Below are positions 8,755 to 17,283 of a stretch of 64,000 nucleotides of DNA, piece after piece (the first letter of the stretch is position 1; the number at the start of each line of letters is the position of its first letter). The stretch is from DAIMFL01 sp964372215 (GTDB lineage Bacteria > Pseudomonadota > Alphaproteobacteria > Dongiales > Dongiaceae). The translations under genes and the position numbers were made by a program. The DNA is taken from assembly GCA_964372215.1 (NCBI GenBank), contig CAYJQC010000019.1, positions 29,442 to 93,441 on the forward strand, read 5' to 3'. Under the pieces are notes generated by a model that made no database searches, had not been told where the DNA came from, and was given only the letters and a program-made list of their open reading frames with translations.

Positions 8755-9510
8755 ATGAACATTCTCGTCATCCAGAACTGCCCGGTGACCCCGATCGGCG
8801 TGGTCGGCGACACGCTGCTGGAGCTGGGGGCAACGCTCGAGACCCGGTTTCCGCATCAGGGCGACCTGCTGCCGGTCGCCAGCCACGGCCATGACGGCCT
8901 GGTGATCCTGGGCGGGCCGCAGCATGCCGGCGACGACGCCGCCTGGCCGGCCTTCGCCGAGATGCTACCGTTGATCCGCCGCTTCCATGACGCGGGCAAG
9001 CCGGTGCTGGGGATCTGCCTCGGCGCCCAGCTCATTTCGCGCGCCTTCGGCGGCACGGTCTGGCCGTTCGGCGGGCTGGAGATCGGCTATCTCCCGGTCG
9101 CGATCACGGCCGCCGGGCAGCGCGACCCGCTGCTCGCCGGCCTGGCGCCCGAGCAGCGCATCATGCAACTGCACGAAGACAGCTTCGACCTGCCCGAGGG
9201 CGCGGAACTGCTGATGTCGAACGATTCCTGCGCCCATCAGGCCATGCGGATCGGCGCCGCCACCTACGGTTTCCAGTTCCATCTCGAGGTGGCGAGGGCC
9301 GACGCGCCCAACTTCCCGCGCGACTGCTGGGGCTCGCTGGTCCGGCATTATGGCGACGGCGCCGAGGCGGAGGCCGCGCGGGTGGCGCGCGAGGTCGCGG
9401 CCCATTTCGAGGACGGCGCCGCCTTCTGCCGCCAGGTCACGGCGCGCTGGGCCGGCCTGGTGGCGGCGCGCCGGGCGTGGCGCGCCGACGCGGCGCGTCG
9501 CCGCGCCTGA
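8755..9510 (+). CDS. Class I glutamine amidotransferase
   Basis: This is a stand-alone class I glutaminase domain of 251 residues, similar to the amidotransferase half of GMP synthase. Nucleophile Cys88 sits in GICLGAQL, and the His176-Glu178 pair in FQFHLE completes the triad. Start ATG 8755 is fixed by an AGGAGGA ribosome binding site (8739-8745) and the N-terminus MNILVIQNCP. Members of this group hydrolyse gamma-glutamyl bonds in diverse compounds; no synthetase partner is adjacent, so the substrate is unknown. A long leader with a nested hairpin precedes it, hinting at post-transcriptional control. Confidence 0.88.
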   Translation: MNILVIQNCPVTPIGVVGDTLLELGATLETRFPHQGDLLPVASHGHDGLVILGGPQHAGDDAAWPAFAEMLPLIRRFHDAGKPVLGICLGAQLISRAFGGTVWPFGGLEIGYLPVAITAAGQRDPLLAGLAPEQRIMQLHEDSFDLPEGAELLMSNDSCAHQAMRIGAATYGFQFHLEVARADAPNFPRDCWGSLVRHYGDGAEAEAARVAREVAAHFEDGAAFCRQVTARWAGLVAARRAWRADAARRRA

Positions 9511-9532
9511 ACGGCTCGCGCGGCGCCGGGCG

Positions 9533-10501
9533 TCAGGGCGTCCAGCGGAACTGCAGCAGCAGGGTGCGCTGCAGCGCGCTCCGGTTGTCGTCGGACAGGA
9601 TGTAGATGAGGATGCTGCCGTCGGGGGCGGCCCGCGCCGCGACACACTCGAAGTTGTCGACCGACTGCGGCAGCTTGAGCTCGGCCAGGGGCGTGCCCGC
9701 GAGATGGGCGCCCGGCACGATATCGCCCGCGGCGACCACCGAGAGCCGTGCGCCGGGCCCGCCGGCCAGGCTGTAGCGCCGCTCCAGCACCAGGAGGTCG
9801 CCATCGGGCAGCCGGGCGGCATCGGTCGGGCGATAGGGCGGCGTGCGGACCCAGGCGATCGGCGCCCAGCTCGACCCTCGGCCAAGCCACCCGGCGATGT
9901 CGCCGCCGCGTTCCTCGGCGCCTTCGGCAAGGGTCACGATGTCGCCGCCCTCCAGGACGGCGATCGATTCGAGCCCGCTATTGGCCGGCAGCATCACGAT
10001 CGCCTTCGGTGACGGGAACGCGGCGGGGCGCGACGCGAACGGCGGGTCGCTCCCGTCATAGCGCCAGATGCGCGCCTCGCGCTCGAACGACACCAGCAGC
10101 CCGCCATCGGCGTCTTCCGTCAGCCCCTCGGCGTCGGCCGCGCTCTTGTCGCCGAGCGGCGCGCCGTCGGGGCCCGGCAGGAACCCCATCTCGGCCGGGC
10201 CGAAGCCGATCAGCCTGCCCGCCGGATCGTGGCGCAGCTCGAGCCGCAGCCAGTCGCCGAAATCGGTGATCGCCACCAGCCGGTCGCCACTCGGGGTCAT
10301 GATCATCGAGGAGAAGCCGCCCCAGCGCCGGTCATCGCTGTCGAGTGCGAACCCGGCGAGAAACTCCAGCCGGTCGACGCGGACCTCGCCGGCGTCGCGC
10401 TCGTTGAGCGGCACCCGGTTCGCCTGGATGTCGATGGCTTCCGCGGCGGCGAACCGCAGCGGCAGCAGCACGGCGAGGACCAGCGCAGGAGCGCGACGCA
10501 T
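9533..10501 (-). CDS. Exported esterase-like/phytase-like beta-propeller protein
   Basis: The 322-residue protein starts with a signal peptide (MRRAPALVLAVLLPLRFAAA, cleavage probably near AEA). It then shows features of the esterase-like domain of the phytase family (PF13449-type): GFSSMIMTPSGDRLVAITD near residues 62-80, DAEGLTEDADGGLLVSFER, GLESIAVL, and NFECVAAR near the C-terminus. Such proteins are predicted beta-propellers; the name does not establish phytase activity. The internal ATG at 10501 is chosen because it opens directly with the signal peptide. It lies downstream of the alkyltransferase-like gene on the same strand with a 60-base gap. Confidence 0.8.
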   Translation of the reverse strand: MRRAPALVLAVLLPLRFAAAEAIDIQANRVPLNERDAGEVRVDRLEFLAGFALDSDDRRWGGFSSMIMTPSGDRLVAITDFGDWLRLELRHDPAGRLIGFGPAEMGFLPGPDGAPLGDKSAADAEGLTEDADGGLLVSFEREARIWRYDGSDPPFASRPAAFPSPKAIVMLPANSGLESIAVLEGGDIVTLAEGAEERGGDIAGWLGRGSSWAPIAWVRTPPYRPTDAARLPDGDLLVLERRYSLAGGPGARLSVVAAGDIVPGAHLAGTPLAELKLPQSVDNFECVAARAAPDGSILIYILSDDNRSALQRTLLLQFRWTP

Positions 10502-10561
10502 GGTGGCGTCAGACTCGCACGTCGACGATGCCGGCAATGCGGCGCCCGGGCGCGGCGACCT

Positions 10562-11020
10562 TCAGAACCGCCATCTGCACCAGGCGCCGGCGCGACGCCT
10601 GCGCTGGCTGCGCAGCGCGATTTCCTCGATGTCGAAGCCGCTTCTCTGCAGCCACCGCAGCGACGGACCCGGCCAGGCCACGGCGGCGAAATCGACCCGG
10701 TCCCGGCGGTCGAAGCGCACGCCTTCCGCCTCCAGGCGGCGGCGCTGCTGCCAGTCGGCGCCGCCGTCCTTGCGGGCGCTGACCTGGCCCTGGCTGTTGA
10801 TGACGCGCTGCCACGGCACCTTGCTGCCGTTCGGCAGCGCCGCCATGGCGAAACCGACGATGCGCGGCGTCGCCGCACCGGCGACCAGCGCGATCTGGCC
10901 GTAGGTCGCAACCTGGCCGCGCGGCACCTGGCGCACGACGCGATAGATGCGATCGAACAGCGCGTCGCCGGCGTTGGCCGCGTCGCGCCGGGCCGTGGCT
11001 GGCCGAAGTCGCGCCGCCAT
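10562..11020 (-). CDS. Alkyltransferase-like protein (MGMT family lacking catalytic Cys)
   Basis: This is the DNA-binding domain of the O6-methylguanine-DNA methyltransferase family, with the helix-turn-helix region VPRGQVATYGQIALVAG (32-48). The acceptor motif is Pro-Trp-Gln-Arg at 69-72 (VPWQRVINSQG), where true methyltransferases have Pro-Cys-His-Arg. With Trp in place of the acceptor Cys, it should bind O6-alkylguanine without transferring the alkyl group, and in studied homologues it flags lesions for nucleotide excision repair. It has 152 residues, somewhat longer than typical because of a basic C-terminal tail. It starts 16 bases after cobT on the same strand, so it may be co-transcribed. 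Confidence 0.88.
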   Translation of the reverse strand: MAARLRPATARRDAANAGDALFDRIYRVVRQVPRGQVATYGQIALVAGAATPRIVGFAMAALPNGSKVPWQRVINSQGQVSARKDGGADWQQRRRLEAEGVRFDRRDRVDFAAVAWPGPSLRWLQRSGFDIEEIALRSQRRRRAGAWCRWRF

Positions 11021-11036
11021 GGTGCCCCGTCACGTC

Positions 11037-12917
11037 CTAGCGCCTGGCGCCAGCCATCTGGCGGCCGCCGCGGCCGGCGGCGCTGCGCGCGTTCTGCACC
11101 TCGTCCTCGAACAGCTCGGTGAGCTTGTCCATCATGGTGCCGCCGAGCTGCTCGGCGTCGACGATGGTGACGGCGCGGCGGTAGTAGCGCGTGACGTCAT
11201 GGCCGATGCCGATCGCCACCAGCTCGACCGGCGAGCGGGTCTCGATCCATTCGATGACCTCGCGCAGGTGACGTTCCAGGTAATTGCCGGGATTGACCGA
11301 AAGCGTGGAGTCGTCGACCGGCGCGCCGTCGGAGATCACCATCAGGATGCGGCGCTGCTCGGTCCGGGCGATCAGGCGGCTATGGGCCCACAGCAGCGCC
11401 TCGCCGTCGATGTTCTCCTTGAGGATGCCTTCGCGCAGCATCAGGCCCAGGCTCTTGCGGGCGCGCCGCCACGGTGCGTCGGCCGGCTTGTAGACGATGT
11501 GCCGGAGGTCGTTGAGCCGCCCCGGGTTGGCCGGCTTGCCGCCGCCGATCCATTTCTCGCGCGACTGGCCGCCCTTCCACATGCGGGTGGTGAAGCCCAG
11601 CACCTCGACCTTGACCCCGCAGCGTTCGAGCGTGCGCGCCAGGATGTCGGCGCTCATCGCCGCGACGCTGATCGGCCGGCCGCGCATCGAGCCGGAATTG
11701 TCGATCAGGAGGGTGACCACGGTGTCGCGGAACTCGGTGTCCTTCTCCCGCTTGTAGGACAGGGGCAGCACCGGATTCGCCACCACGCGGGCGAGCCGCG
11801 CGGCGTCCAGCATGCCTTCCTCGAGATCGAACTCCCAGGCGCGCGACTGCTGTGCCATCAGCCGGCGCTGCAGCCGGTTGGCGAGGCGCGCGACCACCGG
11901 CTGCAGATGGATGAGCTGCTGGTCGAGCATCTGCCGCAGCCGGGCCAGCTCGATCGGGTCGCACAGCTCGGCGGCCTCGACCACCTCGTCGAAATCGGTG
12001 GTGTAGACTTGATAGAGCGGTTCGTTGCGGCCGTGCTCGCCGCTCCAGGGCGGCCGGCCGGGGCGGCCCGGACGGTCCTCGCCACTCTCGCCCTTGACCT
12101 CCATCTCGGTTTCGCTCGCCGACTGCTCGGCGCCTTCGTCTTCGCCGGGCTCGCCCTGCTCGCCCTCCATCGCCGAGGCCGCTTCGGCCTTGTCGGAGTC
12201 GCCGCCTTCGCCCTGCTGGCTCTGCGGCTGGTCTTCCTTGTCGCCCTCGCCCTCGGATTCCTGCTGGCTCGATTCGGGCTCCTCGACGCCGAGATCGACG
12301 TCGAGATCGGTCAGCAGCTGCCGCGCCGCCTTGGCGAAGGCGCGCTGGTCGCTGGTCAACCGCGCCAGGTCCGCCAGATCTTGGCGTACCGTGTCGTCGA
12401 CCGCCGGGCGCCACAGCTCCAGCAGCCGGCGGGCGTTCGGCGGCGGCGGCGCGCCGGTCATCGCTTCGCGCGCCAGCAGCCGCAGGGCGGCGGGCAGCTG
12501 GCCGGGCTCGCGCTCGGTCAGGCGCTGATAGCCGCGCTGCCGGCATTGCTCGTCGAGCGCCGCGCCCAGGTTCTCGGCGACGCCGGCCATGGTGCGCGCG
12601 CCGATCGCCTCGACCCGCGCCAGCTCCAGCGCATCGAACACGGCGCGCGCGGTGTCGCCGCTCGGGGCGACCCGCGCGTTCAGCTTGGCATCGTGGTGGC
12701 GCAGCTTGAGCGCGATCGAATCGGCCTCGCCGCGCACCTGCGCCACCTCGTCGCGCGGCAGCTCGCGCGAGGGCATGGGCAGCCGCGCGTCGGCGCCGGT
12801 GACGCCGTGCTGTCCCGGTGCGAAGCTGGCGTTGAGCTCCGGGCGATGGGCGATCGCGCGCATCGCCGCGCCGGTCACGCGGCGGAACTCCTCGACCCGG
12901 CTCTCGCCCTTGCTCAT
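11037..12917 (-). CDS. cobT: Cobaltochelatase subunit CobT
   Basis: CobT, with CobS and CobN, inserts cobalt into hydrogenobyrinic acid diamide in the aerobic cobalamin pathway. The 626-residue product has an N-terminal CobT domain, a long acidic Glu/Gln/Ser-rich linker (about residues 215-285), and a C-terminal von Willebrand A domain. That domain has MIDAS motif DNSGSM, a RTEQRRILMVISDG segment and IGIGHDVTRYY. The ATG at 12917 matches the family start MSKGESRVEEFRRVTGAA; the open frame extends further but without family similarity. cobS lies 23 bases upstream on the same strand. Confidence 0.94.
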   Translation of the reverse strand: MSKGESRVEEFRRVTGAAMRAIAHRPELNASFAPGQHGVTGADARLPMPSRELPRDEVAQVRGEADSIALKLRHHDAKLNARVAPSGDTARAVFDALELARVEAIGARTMAGVAENLGAALDEQCRQRGYQRLTEREPGQLPAALRLLAREAMTGAPPPPNARRLLELWRPAVDDTVRQDLADLARLTSDQRAFAKAARQLLTDLDVDLGVEEPESSQQESEGEGDKEDQPQSQQGEGGDSDKAEAASAMEGEQGEPGEDEGAEQSASETEMEVKGESGEDRPGRPGRPPWSGEHGRNEPLYQVYTTDFDEVVEAAELCDPIELARLRQMLDQQLIHLQPVVARLANRLQRRLMAQQSRAWEFDLEEGMLDAARLARVVANPVLPLSYKREKDTEFRDTVVTLLIDNSGSMRGRPISVAAMSADILARTLERCGVKVEVLGFTTRMWKGGQSREKWIGGGKPANPGRLNDLRHIVYKPADAPWRRARKSLGLMLREGILKENIDGEALLWAHSRLIARTEQRRILMVISDGAPVDDSTLSVNPGNYLERHLREVIEWIETRSPVELVAIGIGHDVTRYYRRAVTIVDAEQLGGTMMDKLTELFEDEVQNARSAAGRGGRQMAGARR

Positions 12918-12940
12918 GGTGTGCTGGGAATCCCGGCGGC

Positions 12941-13936
12941 TCAGACCAGCTTCGCCTTGGCGCCGGACTCCTTGAGCTCGGTGCCCATGGCGCGCTGGTA
13001 GTACTCGGCCACCACCGAGCGCTCGACCTCGTCGCACTTGTTCAGGAAGGTGACCCGGAAGGCGAACGCGATGTCGTTGAAGATGCGCGCGTTCTCGGCC
13101 CAGGTGATGACCGTGCGCGGCGACATGACGGTCGATATGTCGCCGCTGACGAAGCCGCTGCGGGTGAGATCGGCGAGCGCGACCATGGCGCCGACCGTGC
13201 GCCGCCCGTCCTCGGTGTCGTAGGACGCCGCCTTGGCGAGGACGATGTCGACCTCGTCTTCATGCGGCAGGTAGTTGAGCGTGGCCACGATGTTCCAGCG
13301 GTCCATCTGGCCCTGGTTGATCTGCTGGGTGCCGTGATAGAGGCCGGTGGTGTCGCCCAGGCCCACCGTATTCGCGGTGGAGAACAGGCGGAAGGCCGGG
13401 TGCGGCCGGATCACCTTGTTCTGGTCGAGCAGGGTCAGCTTGCCTTCGACCTCGAGCACGCGCTGGATCACGAACATCACGTCCGGGCGGCCGGCGTCGT
13501 ACTCGTCGAACACCAGGGCGGTCGGGTGCTGCAGCGCCCAGGGCAGCAGGCCCTCGCGATACTCGGTCACCTGCTTGCCGTCGCGCAGCACGATGGCGTC
13601 CTTGCCGATCAGGTCGATGCGGCTGATGTGGCTGTCGAGGTTGACCCGGATGCAGGGCCAGTTGAGCCGGGCCGCGACCTGCTCGATATGGGTCGACTTG
13701 CCGGTGCCGTGATAGCCCTGGATCATGACCCGGCGGTTGTAGGCGAACCCGGCCAGGATCGCGAGCGTGGTATCGTGATCGAAGCGGTAGGCCTCGTCGA
13801 CATCGGGCACGTGCTCGCTCGGCTGGCTGAAGGCCGGCACCTGCATCTCGCAGTCGAGCCCGAAGGTCTGCTGCACCGAGATGGTGATGTCGGGCAGGCT
13901 GGGGCTCCACTCGGCGGAATTTTCTCTGGCGTCCAT
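12941..13936 (-). CDS. cobS: Cobaltochelatase ATPase subunit CobS
   Basis: CobS is the AAA+/MoxR-type ATPase partner of CobT. The 331-residue protein has Walker A GYHGTGKST (74-82), Walker B ALVFDEYD (140-147), and the sensor region STANTVGLGDTTGLYHGT. The length and N-terminus (SVQQTFGLDCEMQVPAFSQ) match the alphaproteobacterial family closely. It is placed between a J-domain protein gene and cobT, the usual order in this class. Together they indicate oxygen-dependent B12 synthesis, relevant to the cobalamin-dependent QueG encoded nearby. Confidence 0.96.
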   Translation of the reverse strand: MDARENSAEWSPSLPDITISVQQTFGLDCEMQVPAFSQPSEHVPDVDEAYRFDHDTTLAILAGFAYNRRVMIQGYHGTGKSTHIEQVAARLNWPCIRVNLDSHISRIDLIGKDAIVLRDGKQVTEYREGLLPWALQHPTALVFDEYDAGRPDVMFVIQRVLEVEGKLTLLDQNKVIRPHPAFRLFSTANTVGLGDTTGLYHGTQQINQGQMDRWNIVATLNYLPHEDEVDIVLAKAASYDTEDGRRTVGAMVALADLTRSGFVSGDISTVMSPRTVITWAENARIFNDIAFAFRVTFLNKCDEVERSVVAEYYQRAMGTELKESGAKAKLV

Positions 13937-14024
13937 GATCCTTGCTTTCGTCGTGATCCGTCGTCTGTCGCGAACGGCAATCCGGTGAGGGGTGGCCGCA
14001 CCGAAGCGGCCGGGAAATCGGCGC

Positions 14025-14609
14025 TCAGAACAGCGTGCTGTGCTTCAGCGTGCTGTACGCCTGGTTGATCAGCTTGAGGCGCTCCTCCGCCTCCTTGTCG
14101 CCGCCATTGGCGTCCGGGTGCAGCTGCTTCACCAGGCCCTTATAGCGGATCTTGATTTCGGCCAGCGTGACCGGCGGCGACAATTCCAGCACTGTCAGCG
14201 CCTGCCGCTCGGCCACCGGCAACTTGTTGGGCCGTGTCTCGGAACCCGCCCCGTTGGCATTCGGCTCGTCGCGGAAGAAGCCGAACGGGTCGCGCAGGCC
14301 ACTGCGCGGCTCGCCGTTCCGGGCGCGGAAGCTCTGCCAGCCGCCCAGCGGCCAAGTCGGGCGCTGCCACACCGTATCGTCGCGTATATGGGCTTCGACC
14401 TCGGTTTCGTCCATCCCGGCATAGTAATTCCAGGCCCTGTTGTACTCGCGGACATGCTCCAGGCAGAACCAGAAATATTCGGTGAGGAGTTGGCGCGACT
14501 TGGGCGCGCGGTGCAGGCCAGGCGCGATGCAGCCCGGGGACTCGCAGCAGCGCCCCCCGGGCGCCTCGCTCTCTCCGCCCAATGTCGACTGGCCGTGGTG
14601 TTTCCGCAT
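14025..14609 (-). CDS. J-domain co-chaperone linked to CobS/CobT
   Basis: This 194-residue protein has a C-terminal J domain (about 133-194) with the HPD motif at 164-166 and helices ALTVLELSPPVTLAEIKIRYK and AEERLKLINQAYSTLK. The N-terminal part contains a Cys cluster (Cys21, Cys22, Cys27, Cys49) that may bind metal. It should stimulate an Hsp70; the constant linkage to cobS/cobT in alphaproteobacteria suggests help in chelatase assembly, but that is inference. The ATG at 14609 is upstream of all conserved parts. An 88-base gap separates it from cobS. Confidence 0.9.
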   Translation of the reverse strand: MRKHHGQSTLGGESEAPGGRCCESPGCIAPGLHRAPKSRQLLTEYFWFCLEHVREYNRAWNYYAGMDETEVEAHIRDDTVWQRPTWPLGGWQSFRARNGEPRSGLRDPFGFFRDEPNANGAGSETRPNKLPVAERQALTVLELSPPVTLAEIKIRYKGLVKQLHPDANGGDKEAEERLKLINQAYSTLKHSTLF

Positions 14610-14720
14610 CGCGAAAGTATGGTGTGGCCGGGTCGCACTGGCAAGGCAGGCCAGGAGGCTTCCGCGAGCGCCGGATTTTCATGTTGTTTCAATGGCTTCT
14701 GGCCGTCCGAGCCGGCCCGC

Positions 14721-15605
14721 TCAGGGCTCTTTCCGGTCGCCCAGATTGACCAGGGCGACTCCGCCCAGGATCAGGACGCAACCGCCGATCAGGGGCGCTC
14801 CCAGCGGCTCGCCGAGCGCGAGCGTCGAGGCCACCAGCCCGGCCGCCGGCACCCCCAGCAGCGACAGCGAGGTGGTCATCGCCGGCAGCGCCCGGGTCAC
14901 CGCCAGCACTGCCCAGTAGCAGAAGCCGCTGGCGATCGGGCCGTTGTAGGCCAGGATCGCCAGGACCGTGGGCGACCAGTCCAGGCGCGGACTGCCCTCG
15001 AGCACGAAGGCCAGCAGCACCAGCAGCGGCTGGGCCGCCAGCAGCTGCCATGGCAACAGTTGCAGGGGGGTCAGCCGCCATTGCCAGCCGCGAACGTGGA
15101 GGATGGTCACCGCCCAGCCGGCGGCGGCCAGCATCAGCAGGAGATTGCCGATCAGCTGCCCGCGATCGGACCAGTCGATCGCCGCCGGGCTGAACAGCGC
15201 GGCGATGCCGGCGATGCCGAGCAGCAGGCCCAGCAGCTTCAGGGGACGCGGCCGCTCGCCCAGCAGGAGCAGGGCGCCGGGACCGACCCAGAGCGGCGTG
15301 GTGTAGGCGAGCACCGCCGAGCGTCCGGCATCGACCTGCAGCAGCGCGATGTTCACCAGGGCCAGGAAGGCGGCGATCTGCAGCAGGCCGACGCTGGCGA
15401 TGATCGGCAGGTCGCGGCGGGTCGGCCAGGCGAAGCGCCCGGTCAGGCCGAGAAAGGCGAACAGCGTCGCCGCGCCGATCACCGTGCGCAGCACCGCGAA
15501 CCAGACCGGCGGGATCACGCCGACGCCGATCTTCATGATCGGCCAGTTGATGCCCCACAGCACGACCACGGCGCCGAGCAGGAGCAGGGCCGCGCGACGA
15601 TCCAT
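14721..15605 (-). CDS. EamA/DMT-family permease
   Basis: The 294-residue protein has ten hydrophobic segments arranged as two EamA repeats (first about 5-140, second about 150-290), typical of drug/metabolite transporter superfamily exporters. The WGINWPIMKIGVGVIPP segment near the N-terminus is characteristic. The ATG at 15605 (MDRRAALLLLG) starts directly before helix 1; the upstream extension is hydrophilic and unlike the family. Substrate is unknown. It sits between bolA and the J-domain gene, which are often immediate neighbours in alphaproteobacteria, so it looks like an insertion into that neighbourhood. Confidence 0.88.
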   Translation of the reverse strand: MDRRAALLLLGAVVVLWGINWPIMKIGVGVIPPVWFAVLRTVIGAATLFAFLGLTGRFAWPTRRDLPIIASVGLLQIAAFLALVNIALLQVDAGRSAVLAYTTPLWVGPGALLLLGERPRPLKLLGLLLGIAGIAALFSPAAIDWSDRGQLIGNLLLMLAAAGWAVTILHVRGWQWRLTPLQLLPWQLLAAQPLLVLLAFVLEGSPRLDWSPTVLAILAYNGPIASGFCYWAVLAVTRALPAMTTSLSLLGVPAAGLVASTLALGEPLGAPLIGGCVLILGGVALVNLGDRKEP

Positions 15606-15753
15606 CCCGCCCGCGACGACGCGCGTGCGGGCCGCTCCGTCCTCGGGCGATTCCGGCAATCCGCGGGTGTTTCTCAAGACCGGCGGCCGGTACGGCCGGG
15701 TCCGCCACGGCGAAATGCATTGATCGTCCGCATGCGGCTGGTACCGTATCAGC

Positions 15754-16041
15754 ATGACGGTTGCCGCAGCCATCGAATCCAAACTGCGTGCCGCGCTGGC
15801 GCCGGCGGCGCTCGCGGTGATCGACGAGTCGCACCGTCACGCCGGCCACGCCGGCGCCCGTCCCGGCGGCGAAAGCCATTTTCGTGTCGAAGTGGTTGCC
15901 GCGGTATTCGAAGGCATGTCGCGGCTGGCCCGGCAGCGCCGGGTCTACGAGGTCCTGGCAGACGAACTGGCCGGGCCGGTCCATGCGCTGTCGGTGCAGG
16001 CGCAAACCCCGCACGAGGCGGCGACAGCCGCCCGGGCCTGA
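15754..16041 (+). CDS. bolA: BolA family protein
   Basis: The 95-residue protein shows the BolA fold signature: an N-terminal helix (AAIESKLRAALAP), the DESHRHAGHAG motif, then ESHFRVEVVAAVFEGMSRLARQRRVYEVLADEL. BolA proteins bind monothiol glutaredoxins with a [2Fe-2S] cluster and act in iron homeostasis and stress responses. It lies divergent to the EamA gene and upstream of the J-domain-cobS-cobT block. The rather AT-rich gap of about 150 bases that follows (16042-16195) holds no gene I can support. Confidence 0.93.
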   Translation: MTVAAAIESKLRAALAPAALAVIDESHRHAGHAGARPGGESHFRVEVVAAVFEGMSRLARQRRVYEVLADELAGPVHALSVQAQTPHEAATAARA

Positions 16042-16195
16042 GTGCCCTGTCGCAGAGTAGACATGGCGGCGCTTTCGGCAATCTTCGCGTGTAGACGTTC
16101 GGTGTTTTTCTAAGAATTTGGTTTCCACTGCAACCTGACGAGGCTAAGCTCGTTGTCACTTCGCGGACAGCGGTATGCAGGCTCGTCGAGGCTCG

Positions 16196-16618
16196 ATGTC
16201 AGATCATTCACTGGCGGGTGGAAGCGGTATCATGGGTCGCGCGCGCTCCAGCACATTGGTCAACCGGAACGTCACGATCGGCGGGCGCCGCACCAGCCTG
16301 CGGCTCGAGCCGCCGATGTGGGAGGCTCTGCAGGAGATCGCCCTGCGCGAGGGCATCTCGGCGCATGAGCTGTGCTCGGAGGTCGAGGCGGATCGGCAGG
16401 AATCGACGCTGACGGCGGCGATCCGGGTCCACATCCTCAACTATTTTCGGGCGGCCGCGACCGAGCAGGGGCACAGCCTCGCCGGCCACGGCCAGCGCGG
16501 CGTCGCGGTCGGGTTGGCGGGCGGCGGAATGTTGTCTGCGGTGCCCGATGACGGCCGCGCGGCCGGCCGCGCGCCAGACGAGGACGAGGCCCGCCCCCCG
16601 GTCGCCGGGCTGGGCTGA
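16196..16618 (+). CDS. Ribbon-helix-helix domain protein
   Basis: The core matches the alphaproteobacterial ribbon-helix-helix family: NRNVTIGGRRTSLRLEPPMW, then ALREGISAHELCSEVEADR and LTAAIRVHILNYFR. Such proteins are short DNA-binding, probably regulatory, dimers; the beta strand is TSLRLE. The C-terminal about 50 residues are low-complexity and not conserved. The start is uncertain: ATG 16196 has a GAGG just upstream, ATG 16232 (MGRARSSTL) is equally possible, and ATG 16175 is less likely. A target cannot be deduced. Confidence 0.82.
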   Translation: MSDHSLAGGSGIMGRARSSTLVNRNVTIGGRRTSLRLEPPMWEALQEIALREGISAHELCSEVEADRQESTLTAAIRVHILNYFRAAATEQGHSLAGHGQRGVAVGLAGGGMLSAVPDDGRAAGRAPDEDEARPPVAGLG

Positions 16619-16646
16619 CCGCGCCGGGCTGACCGGATCGGCCGGT

Positions 16647-16661
16647 GCGGCAAGATGCCGC
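16647..16661. terminator. Short hairpin between convergent genes
   Basis: GCGGCA (16647-16652) and TGCCGC (16656-16661) form a 6-bp stem with a 3-base loop in the 50-base gap between the convergent RHH and DUF2889 genes. A short pyrimidine stretch follows on the plus strand. It may serve both directions. Confidence 0.35.
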
Positions 16662-16668
16662 GGCTGCT

Positions 16669-17238
16669 TTAGGAAGGCGATTCTTCCTGTGGCCCGGTAT
16701 AGAACGCCGGCCAGAACCGCTTGGTGACCTCGCCGTCGCTCGAAAGCGCATAGCAGCTGTCGAGGAAGCGCGGTCGCTTGGCCGGAGTTCCCGCTGCTTC
16801 CACTCGTTTCTCGCGGTCGCGCACCTGGGTCTGGATGGCGACCGTCGCCATCGCGCCCAGCAGCTCGACCAGATGGGTGCAGCCCTGCCGCCCGCCGAGC
16901 GCTTCCTTGACTCGCCGGTTCCAGCCGGGGCCGATGGTCATGCCCGTCACCGCGGCGAAGTTCGGCGCGACCTCGGGGCAGATGCGGAACGGCGAGGCGT
17001 CGGTCGTCACCTCGATCTCCCGCACCGTCAGCGCGTCGTCGAGGGTCAGGCGGATCCACATGTCGTGGATCGGCGTGCCCGGTCCGATCTCGCCCCGCCA
17101 TTCATTGCCGAAGCCATAGGTCTTGACGTCGGTCAGGTGGCCCTCGATGTCCCAGCGCCCGTCGGCGCGCCGGAAGCCGCGCATCTCGATCTCGCGGGTA
17201 TGCAGGTGCTCGCGCGCGGCGGGCGGCGACAAGGGCAT
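16669..17238 (-). CDS. DUF2889 domain-containing protein
   Basis: The 189-residue protein fits DUF2889: DGRWDIEGHLTDVKTYGF near the N-terminus, GTPIHDMWIRLTLDDALTVREIE, TDASPFRICPEVAPNF, and GGRQGCTHLVELLGAMATVAIQT. Conserved His, Asp and Cys in the PIHDMW, CP and GCTHL motifs suggest a metal or substrate site, but no activity is known. It is downstream of corB on the same strand with a 45-base gap, so it may end the aroK-aroB-corB transcript. Confidence 0.88.
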   Translation of the reverse strand: MPLSPPAAREHLHTREIEMRGFRRADGRWDIEGHLTDVKTYGFGNEWRGEIGPGTPIHDMWIRLTLDDALTVREIEVTTDASPFRICPEVAPNFAAVTGMTIGPGWNRRVKEALGGRQGCTHLVELLGAMATVAIQTQVRDREKRVEAAGTPAKRPRFLDSCYALSSDGEVTKRFWPAFYTGPQEESPS

Positions 17239-17283
17239 GATGAACCTCCCTGGCGAAACTGACTGAAGCGCACCCGGGCCCGC

